Below, one piece after another: positions 57,501-64,000 of a DNA stretch of 64,000 bases; within the stretch, counting starts at the first letter, position 1, and each line of letters starts with the position of its first letter. Made by a program: the position numbers and the translations under genes. The stretch covers positions 124,001 to 188,000 of the forward strand of contig JAKFAO010000010.1 in NCBI GenBank assembly GCA_021527695.1. Direction: 5' to 3'. The notes beneath the pieces were generated by a model that ran no database searches, was not told the origin of the DNA, and worked only from the letters and a program-made list of their open reading frames with translations. The stretch comes from Naematelia aurantialba. Lineage: Eukaryota; Basidiomycota; Tremellomycetes; Tremellales; Naemateliaceae.

Positions 57501-57964
57501 TCTCTGCAGTCCCAGTGTTTCTGGCAGAGCTGATGAAAGTAGGAGTGACTCGCTCGTTCCACGAATGAGTGCTGTTCTGGGCACTACAACCACTGTGCCC
57601 ATTCTCGATTCTATCACCCGGATTCTAGAGCGAGGCATATTCCCGGGGCCGGCGCTGGGTCCAGCGGCTAGCGGCAGTGCAAGTCAGAACAGTACCCGGC
57701 ATAGACGAGGCAATGGGAGTATATCTAGCATGCCAAGTCTGCCGAGTATGACGGGCGTTAGCGGCAGTGGGGCGCGGGAAGCGTTCTTGGAGGAGATGGG
57801 GATGACCGGCCTGACCGAGTTGGGTTTCCCGAGCCCCAAGATGGATCGGTGAGTGAGCAGAGTGATGAGATGATGAGCACTGCGAGTACAGGCGCTGACT
57901 GGTCTGTAGGGTCGCACCAATGGCGAAATGGGTCGCTGCGTCGATCGAAGCTTTCATGACATGA
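48508..57964 (+). CDS. IRA1: Neurofibromin/IRA-type Ras GTPase-activating protein
   Basis: One gene of 9.4 kb with many small introns and roughly 2,500 residues, like NF1 and yeast Ira1/2. The GAP domain spans about 52980-53840: LFRSNSITTRIISTFGRTYG carries the arginine finger, and SFIFLRFFCSSIVSPE matches the NF1 FLRFINPAIVSP block. The Sec14-PH module follows, about 54080-55110 (YHPVKGVQMGRPANDGILVL; RIFYFVVSRTALVDYDLLTY). Long HEAT-like helical regions lie before and after. It converts Ras-GTP to Ras-GDP and so restrains cAMP or MAP-kinase signalling. Start 48508 has a CACCATG context; end TGA at 57962-57964 after KWVAASIEAFMT. Individual exons are only partly traced, so I claim the span and domains, not every junction. 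A possible second gene within it is unlikely because frames join smoothly. Confidence 0.85.
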
Positions 57965-57975
57965 TCTCTGAAGGA

Positions 57976-58083
57976 GGAGGAGGATGGTGATGATGGTGAT
58001 GATGGTGATGATGGTGATGATAGTGATGATGGTGATGATGGTGATGATGGTGATGATGGTGATGATGGTGATGGTGATGATGA
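57976..58083. repeat. GATGATGGT microsatellite after IRA1
   Basis: About twelve 9-bp units with slight variation, beginning 12 bp after the IRA1 stop, in the likely 3' untranslated region. Confidence 0.9.
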
Positions 58084-58313
58084 GATGGAGGAATCTACGG
58101 GAGACGACACCAATGACGGGCCAGCTACTGCGTGATACGAGTAGCCATGTTGGACGAGCATCCCACTGCATCTGGAATACTTTGTATAATGATCTCTTGG
58201 TCACTCTGGTAAACTACATGCACAGTTGTTACGATGCGACTCGTGAATCTTCGTTGGATGGTTCGTACAACATAGTGCTGCTATGACTACAAGCTCCAAC
58301 AGCTAGGCATGCG

Positions 58314-58336
58314 ACATGTGGCATGTGGCATGTGGC
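58314..58336. repeat. CATGTGG heptanucleotide, three copies
   Basis: Three head-to-tail 7-bp copies between the convergent ends of IRA1 and MOB2. Confidence 0.75.
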
Positions 58337-58603
58337 GCCTCTTCGACTTCCGCTGTGCCACTGTCCGACTCTCCGACTAACTGATTACCAGGCTGTCCTG
58401 CTGAGACACTCCATTGTCCGCAACTTCGCCACTACCATGGCAACTTCGCCACCTTTGCAACTTCGCCATCCTCCAGTCTTCACCACCCAGTGACTGTGCC
58501 CCTAAGCTTGGCCTGGTCACGGGACTATCTATCCTCCTGGGAGCAGCGCCTTGGAGGCTGAACCAGGCCCCAAGCTCGCAGCGCGAGGTCAGCTTGCGTG
58601 GGG

Positions 58604-60078
58604 TCAACTCTCCAAGATGCCCATCTCGCGCCACCGTTCGCCGAGCTCGCTGACGCCCTGGCCCATGCCTTGGGGCGTCATGAGGTCCTTTACGACGAGC
58701 AGGTCGAATTCCTTGCCAAACGCCAGGAAGTGCGCGAAGAGCGAGTTGAAGTGCGCCTCGACGGAGAGATGGACAATCTGCTCAAAGTGGGCGTGGTAGA
58801 GATGCGCAAAGATGCGGAAGAGGTGTTTGTAGATGTGCTTGGCGGTGTACGCGAATGACGACGGGAAGTCTCGTCCTGTCGGGTGTGGCGTGCGTTAGCG
58901 GTAGCAGGAATGTAGAGGAAAGGAACAGGGGAGGAGGGGCCAGGAGCGGTCATGAGGGACCAGGAGGGTGTAGCTCACCGGACTTGGTGGGAAAGACGTT
59001 CTCGTCGTCGAGCAGTTTCTGCAGCCACGACATGACAAAGTCGATGTAGGTCGGTGCGGGGAGAGACACGAGGCGCTGGTTCTGGTCTGGCCACAGGAAG
59101 TTGAGCCTAGCGGCGAAGCGGCGATCAGCGTCTGTTTCAGTGTCTCGGAGTCTCGGAGTCTCGGAACCTCGGTATCATTGGGGTCTCGCGAGGTTGGAGA
59201 GTGGAGAAGAGAGATGGAGAGAGGCGTGTTCCAAAATGACAGACTGTCAAACCAGTCGTCCGGGGCAGAGTCAGGCAATGTGAACGTGTATAAAGTGACA
59301 TAGACTCGGCGACTCGGCGAGGCGCGTACTTACGTTGGGCCAGCTGACATGGTTGGGCAGTTCTGCAACGTGCAAAAGTCGGTGAGGGCGCCGTAAAAGT
59401 GGTTTAGGTTATGGTAGAAGTCGAACACTGAGATAGTCGTCAGCTTGACTGCCTCTGTATTGCATCTGCCTGTCTGCCTTGATCGAAAGCGCGCAGCCAG
59501 TAGAGCAAGCAGACACGATAGTTGTAGAGAGACACCGGTAGACGAAGAATCGCACGGTCAAGATGAAAGCGACGCCGGATCCAAATGCCAAAGGACGAAA
59601 GACGTACGGTTGATAGCGACCCATTCATTGACGTCGACATACTTCGGAGGTGTGACAATCGTCTTGAAGCTCCCCTTGACCAACGCGGCTTTGATGAACG
59701 GTTGACAGAGGTAGAGCGGTTTCGGCCCGCTGCCGGACTGCAACGACGCGGGCGTAGGCGAGGTCAACTCTGCGCCGGGAGACGGGAGGGGCTCAAAGAA
59801 ACCTGTTTGGCCGGGACCGGATGTTGTTGTCGGCGATCGTTTGGGGGCGCGTAGCCGGCTGCAACGGTGGTGACCACAGGATGCGGGTCGTAGAGCACAG
59901 GGCACAGGGCACAGGTCACAGGTCACAGGTCACAGGACACAGGACACAGAGCAAGAAGGAAGAGCAGATGGTATGCCATGGAGTCGGGTGGACAGAAGGA
60001 GATAGGAAGGGAACCAATGTCAGTGATGCTCAGACCCGGGGGGGACGCTCACCCTATGGAGTTGAGAAAGCCAGACAT
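58604..60078 (-). CDS. MOB2: MOB2, activator of the Cbk1/NDR kinase (RAM pathway)
   Basis: Exons 60078-60053, 59858-59608, 59427-59334, 59106-58979 and 58875-58604 sum to 771 nt, 256 residues. MOB fold landmarks: LYLCQPFIKAALVKGSFKTI, VDVNEWVAINLFDFYHNLNH, CPTMSAGPTLNFLW, then PAPTYIDFVMSWLQKLLDDE, and HIYKHLFRIFAHLYHAHFEQ. The order and LVKGSFKTIV block favour MOB2 over MOB1. In yeasts MOB2 binds Cbk1 (NDR kinase) for polarised growth and cell separation. Intron 1 holds a CACAGGN heptamer array (59895-59949). Interest in pairing with ZDS1-like and IRA1 genes is only functional, not positional. The donor at 60052 follows ATAGG, chosen because only that phase opens into the MOB N-terminus. Confidence 0.9.
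59895..59949. repeat. CACAGGN heptanucleotide array in MOB2 intron 1
   Basis: Nearly eight copies of a 7-bp unit (CACAGGG, CACAGGT, CACAGGA), read directly on the plus strand. Confidence 0.9.
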
Positions 60079-60392
60079 GGCTGCGATGGAGAGCGAGGCT
60101 GCGGCGGGTCTGTGCGTTGTCTGTTGAGTGAGTACACCTGTTACAGCGTATAGAACCGCCAGCTTCACGTCCCTACAAGACTGTGGAATTGTCAATGCTC
60201 GTGCTAGTACTGAACGCTGCGACAATTGTCAACGACAAGATCAAAGCGCGTCGGCGCGAGCCAAAGTCAATCACACGTGGCATTTCCGACGAGGCTTATC
60301 ACTCGTACTTTAGACATCTTCGATGGCAGCCAAGTGGGTTGGTATTTGGTCACTCGACTGGCTCAACCTCACCGTCACGCGGCCCCGGCGAG
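60079..60392. promoter_or_regulatory. Divergent promoter between MOB2 and SRP9
   Basis: 314 bp between start codons. One CACGTG palindrome is present at 60274-60279, about 115 bp before the SRP9 start. No other element noted. Confidence 0.5.
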
Positions 60393-61231
60393 ATGGTGTA
60401 CTTGAAGAGCTGGACAGATTTTGAGACAGTGAGTCTCCAGCCACTCCGACGCTTTTACACCGGCTCAAGGCCGGCCATCGTTCTATACTTGTCGTCTTCT
60501 GTCCACCAGCTTTTCCGGCGCCGGTGTCAGGCTTTCTTTTTCTTACATCCAGTTGCGTCTGGATGGATGTCGCTGCTTGCAGCTTGAACGTAACCCTGGA
60601 GCTGATCGTGAAAAGGCAGCAACCGACTTGTACGTGAAATCTCCAAGCAAGGTGAATATCCCTGGTCACTGGTCGGTGCAGACGAGTCGCTGAGTGTACA
60701 GGTCCGGTATTGCGTCAAATTCCAACCAAAGACCGGGCAGCTCGTCCTCAAGTTGACGGATGACACGACTGTGGGTGTCATCTCTCGGTCATCTGACTCT
60801 GCTATCCACACCTATCGTTGTCCTCGCCTTACTACCACGTCCGACCTCCGCCCTTCTTCTCGCTCTTCCCCTATGTCGCATCCTGCGACTCTGCCTGTTC
60901 TCCAACTGTCGCCTCTTCCTTGGGTGAAATGCATGGTGCGGAATCACGCTGATGACCCCAGGTGGTGATGTACAAAACCTTTTCCTCAATAGTCCTCAAC
61001 CGCTTCGAGGCGCTCAACCTCCGCCTCCTCTCCCAAATGGCCAATGTCAAGCCTCGCGCGAGACTGCTGGCGATCTCGGGACCCGAACGTAGTGGGACGC
61101 CAGGGGTAGAAGACGTAGTCGACTCACGAGGGGGCACGCCGGCGCCAGAGAGCAAGTCGGCGGGTGGTGGTGGTGCTGCGACGGGGACGCCTGGAGGTGC
61201 AGGGAAGAAGAAGAAGAAGGGGAAGCGGTAG
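60393..61231 (+). CDS. SRP9: Signal recognition particle subunit SRP9
   Basis: Four exons (60393-60428, 60616-60651, 60702-60770, 60962-61231) sum to 411 nt, 136 residues. MVYLKSWTDFETAATDLYV continuing KSPSKVRYCVKFQPKTGQLV and VVMYKTFSSIVLNRFEALNL is the SRP9 fold over its whole length. It binds the Alu domain of SRP RNA (with SRP14 in animals) in the cytosol, slowing translation while ER proteins are targeted. After residue 85 comes a Gly/Ser-rich extension ending KKKKKGKR, which the animal form lacks. Exons 1 and 2 are both 36 nt. The exon 2 acceptor is AAAAG at 60615, because CAG at 60619 gives a wrong phase. Confidence 0.9.
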
Positions 61232-61723
61232 CGCGGCGGAGCGAGCGGGTGGCTTGTCCTGTATAGAAATTCGGCGGCAGGTCGGCGCCAAGGTAACAGG
61301 ACCAGAGATGCCCGGTCAGACCAGAGCTCCGCGGCGGAGACCAGAGTTTGCTCTGCGAGGAGAAGACAGGACAGGGGTGCGAGGGATGGACGGCGTCACG
61401 AGCTTGTACACGGCATGATGCGAAGCCCCCGTTCGAGGCACTGCTACGCTTCGGACTGAACCCGCTACTACGGGTGCTGTATCGTCGTTCCCCAAGACAG
61501 CACTCGCTTCGAGTCTGGCCCTGCGACGCCGCTTCAGCACGTCTCCTTGAAAAATTGCGTGTCGATCTGCCTGTATCTTCCATAGGGTTGCACGCACAGC
61601 TCAGCCGTGTGAAGATCCTCTTGATGGCCCATGTTCGCGCTCAATCGGAGCTTCACCCGGCCTAGATCGTCTCCATATTGCCGTGTTCCGTTTCTCCAGG
61701 TCGTGGCGCTCTAGAATGTCCGA
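61232..61723. other. Convergent intergenic region after SRP9
   Basis: 492 bp with no supported gene or repeat. It should hold the 3' ends of SRP9 and of the small minus-strand gene. Confidence 0.5.
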
Positions 61724-62233
61724 TCACAGCCTGACCCCCGCCAGCGCTTCAGCCACCTCTGCCGCCCGCTCGCGCATTGCATCGAGCCGCACGCCCAGCT
61801 CGTCGCTCTCACGCATGTCCATGCCGAGCAACTCGCGCATATCACGCACGTAAGCTTCTACCAGGCGCTGGCTCTTGTCCTTGTCATTTCCTGTTCCTTC
61901 GTTTCCTGTTTCTTCGTTTCCTGTTTCTTCGTTTTTTGTTCCTGCGTTTCCTGTTCCTGCCTTGTCTTCTTGCGCGTCGTCTGCACGGGCTTCTTGTCCT
62001 GTTGAGCGTTTAACAGCCTGGGAGGAAGGGGAAAAGTCGTCGAGCAGGGAGATGGCGGAAGGAAGCGGCGCCGCGCCGGAGTTGGATGGGTGAGCGGTTG
62101 TGCTGGGAGCTGAACTGGCAGAGGGAGGTAGGAGAGGCTTGAAGTATGAAGGAGGGAGGTCGAGCAAGGCCGAGATGTCTGCCTGGAGGTCTTGGCGGGT
62201 GAGAGCGGTCGGGTTTGAGCTTGGTTTAGACAT
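61724..62233 (-). CDS. Small unrecognised protein with pentapeptide repeat
   Basis: A single open frame of 169 residues, MSKPSSNPTALTRQDLQADI onward. The N-terminal part has ALLDLPPSYFKPLLPPSAS and SLLDDFSPSSQAV, short possible helical motifs. Then comes a low-complexity stretch of E-T-G-N-E pentapeptides, coded by a 15-bp tandem repeat (about 61888-61950). The C-terminal 55 residues look helical with a coiled-coil-like pattern (LVEAYVRDMRELLGMDMRES and ERAAEVAEALAGV). It may belong to a small adaptor or kinetochore-type family, but I do not recognise it. Coding is plausible since the frame has an ordered end and typical codon use. It ends two genes in convergent arrangement with SRP9. Confidence 0.55.
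   Translation of the reverse strand: MSKPSSNPTALTRQDLQADISALLDLPPSYFKPLLPPSASSAPSTTAHPSNSGAAPLPSAISLLDDFSPSSQAVKRSTGQEARADDAQEDKAGTGNAGTKNEETGNEETGNEGTGNDKDKSQRLVEAYVRDMRELLGMDMRESDELGVRLDAMRERAAEVAEALAGVRL
61888..61950. repeat. 15-bp tandem repeat coding ETGNE
   Basis: Four to five copies of a unit like TTTCCTGTTTCTTCG on the plus strand. On the coding strand it gives repeated Glu-Thr-Gly-Asn-Glu. Confidence 0.85.
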
Positions 62234-62463
62234 GGTTTGTTATGGTGATGTGGTGCTGTGATGCAGGCAAAGACAACCGCCACGTCGAACAGATCCAACA
62301 CTCGTGACACTAACGGGCGGAACTCGCCGCCCGAAGACCTAGCTACAAGGACGGGACGGTGCGGCGAGCAGCGACAGCGACGCATGGCAGATGGCGAGGC
62401 ACTCATCTACGCTCTAGGATGCAACAGCCTCGCACCATTCGACATGCATACATGCGCTGAAAG

Positions 62464-63656
62464 CTAGATTGGCAACAAGCTCCCCATCCCACGCATGGCC
62501 ATCTGCCCGCCAAAGCGCAACGTGGTGATCCCGCCGGGAAAGTACGCAGCGAGGTAACTCAACAGTGCGCCGACCTGTACAATGGCCGCGATGAGGGTAC
62601 CGATCGTCGAGCGGAGGTATATTGCGAAGAAGAGGGTGAGGGCGAGGGAGGAGAAGTAGGAGAGGGAGAAGGGGAGTCGTTCTGCCGACAGGATGTGTTT
62701 TAGGTCTGTGGTGTCCACGGGAGGTACCAGCAGATACAAGGAAGGAGTTTGGAGAAAGAAGAGATGGTAGATGGATAGATGGCAGACAGGTGACATGTGG
62801 CAGGAAGGAGAGATTGAAAGAGGAGCGCAGAGGATCAGCATCACATGTCCTTCCTGTGGCAACTCACGGTTCCATGGCCCGTGCAGAATTGCAAAGCCCA
62901 GCATGAAGAGACACGAGCCGAGGGTGAATGCAAGTGCGAACTTGCGCGGCTTGATCGCGACTGCAGGGAGTCAGCAGATGCCGGTCAATTCTCTGTTCGG
63001 GCAGTGGCATGACCGACTGGAGAGGACGTGGTCGACGCCGAGGGGACAGCTTTTGAGAGAGCATTGGAGCAAACATGTACGGCGATGAATGGCGAAGCAC
63101 TCACGCATAGGGAGGAAGAGGAAGGCTATTCCGAAACACGCCAAACCGCCTGCACAGCACGCCAGGAAGCCGAGGAATCTGACATGTCAGCTCGGGTTCC
63201 CGCAAAATCGAGGAAAGCTCACCGCTCCCATCTCTATGCGTGCCAAACAGGAGAAGCATGGCGATGTCGCGAGAAAGATGGTTGAAGCCGCAGAATAAGG
63301 AGGAAAGAGGAAAGAGAAAAGCCAAACGGGGAAAGAAGAAGAAGCAAACGGTGACGGGAACCAGCAACCTAGATCAGCAATGCCGCCTGCTTTACGTAGC
63401 CGTCGATTCGGTAACCTAGCGGGCTGAACAGTCCGCGACATACCGACAGCGCAAAATACGCTTCCTCCTCCTGACTCCTCCCCTCGTTCCGGAGTGGTAT
63501 GTACCCGCTGATCCCTGTCCACGCCCGGGAGAAGGGATTCGCAGCGCCATTAGCAGCGCCCGTCGCCGCAGCGGGCTGCGAGTCGTCTTGTACGGAATTG
63601 GCCCAGCGGAAACCTGATAGTTGTGACCGAAACGATTGCTGAGCTTGGGCCGACAT
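62464..63656 (-). CDS. SFT2: SFT2, Golgi vesicle-transport membrane protein
   Basis: Five exons (63656-63444, 63233-63223, 63178-63105, 62960-62868, 62705-62464) sum to 633 nt, 210 residues. A soluble N-terminus with FSRAWTGISGYIPLR and YFALSRWERFLGFLACCAGG leads to four membrane segments with FLFLPMLAIKPRKFALAFTL, SCLFMLGFAILHGPWNHLKH and ALTLFFAIYLRSTIGTLIAA. This is the SFT2/Got1 family, acting in endosome-to-Golgi transport. The second exon is only 11 nt and supplies the conserved RWER. Without it the frame cannot reach the rest. The first intron (63234-63443) has a pyrimidine-rich sense strand. Confidence 0.92.
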
Positions 63657-63905
63657 GCTGGTGACTATGACGGCTGTCGAGGCAGAGCAGTCACTGGAAA
63701 ACAGCGACAACGCAGCAACAACCGACGCATCGGCCAGCGCCTCGGTGACAACAGCAAGCACAAGGGTATGACGTGGCAAAAACCTAGAGAGCTTATCACC
63801 ACTTACCACGTGCTTCGGCTGGATGTCCTTGAGAGCGTACTGCACTCGCTCGAGGGCGCTGTACATCCAAACATTCCTGACCGCACCTAGCCTGGAGCGA
63901 GCGCC
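63657..63905. promoter_or_regulatory. Divergent promoter between SFT2 and the gene at the right edge
   Basis: 249 bp between start codons. No specific element is seen. Confidence 0.4.
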
Positions 63906-64000
63906 ATGTCGCGCCCGCAGCTTGCCGGCTCGTCAGCGGGTCCCACGATTATCCCCCCTCAACATGCCGAGTCGAAACGCGACAGGAAGCGCCGCGAGAC
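63906..64000 (+). CDS. Unknown gene, 5' end only, cut by the window edge
   Basis: An ATG at 63906 opens a frame with MSRPQLAGSSAGPTIIPPQ followed by a basic HAESKRDRKRRE-type stretch to the end of the window. Only about 31 codons are visible, so no family can be given. It is placed divergently to SFT2 at a normal promoter distance, which supports a real start. Confidence 0.5.
   Translation, partial: MSRPQLAGSSAGPTIIPPQHAESKRDRKRRE

Larger units (their letters stand above)
57965..58603. other. Convergent intergenic region with GATGATGGT microsatellite
   Basis: 639 bp between the IRA1 and MOB2 stops. It holds a GATGATGGT array (57976-58083) and three CATGTGG heptamers (58314-58336). No supported gene. 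Confidence 0.6.

Overview
This window reads as a chromosome segment of a basidiomycetous yeast, most likely a tremellomycete. I infer this from dense small GT-AG introns (mostly 45-250 bp) with CTGAC/CTAAC-like branch sites, GC-rich coding sequence, short intergenic distances and the protein set. I see no bacterial-style operons, CRISPR array, prophage, transposase or rRNA, and no convincing tRNA. Where I assembled exons by hand, the pieces joined in frame; totals were checked as multiples of three for every multi-exon gene except OPT and IRA1, whose junctions are only partly traced.

Left third (1-21.6 kb): a disordered serine-rich protein possibly cut by the window edge (62-1723); MET30/sconB-type F-box WD40 protein (3268-5991, +); proteasome subunit alpha-3/PRE9 (6747-8474, -); an oligopeptide transporter of the OPT family (8901-12866, +); a ZDS1-like polarity and mitosis protein (13552-17307, +); and a GH31 alpha-xylosidase (18423-21584, +).

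Middle (22-41 kb): an acidic, probably nuclear protein of unknown role (22271-25041, -); a GPI-anchored chitin deacetylase (25867-27623, -); ribosomal protein eL33 (28883-30439, +); MPP6-like exosome cofactor (31235-32739, -); MAK16 (33261-34957, -); a mitochondrial DUF1640/FMP32-MCUR1-like protein (35211-36101, +); Mediator subunit MED4 (36281-37430, -); UFE1/syntaxin-18 SNARE (37635-39236, +); TVP38 (39478-40811, -).

Right third (41-64 kb): RAT1/XRN2 exoribonuclease (41200-45082, +); pyroglutamyl peptidase (45481-46584, -); WDR83/MORG1 (46867-48181, -); a very long neurofibromin/IRA RasGAP (48508-57964, +); MOB2 (58604-60078, -); SRP9 (60393-61231, +); a small unrecognised protein (61724-62233, -); SFT2 (62464-63656, -); and the first codons of an unknown gene running off the edge (63906-64000, +).

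The genes are mostly core cellular functions (RNA processing and ribosome assembly: MPP6, MAK16, RAT1, eL33; vesicle traffic: UFE1, TVP38, SFT2, SRP9; protein turnover: MET30, PRE9; Ras and polarity signalling: IRA1, MOB2, ZDS1; cell wall and nutrition: chitin deacetylase, OPT, alpha-xylosidase). Many are divergent pairs sharing 200-430 bp promoters. I do not see an undescribed multi-gene system. The unusual things are at the level of gene architecture and DNA: runs of microexons, start codons alone in an exon, three CACGTG boxes at exact 11-bp spacing in the MED4/UFE1 promoter, an oligo(G) tract in the 3' flank of the RAT1 exonuclease gene, several 7-bp tandem arrays, and introns with strongly pyrimidine-rich sense strands.
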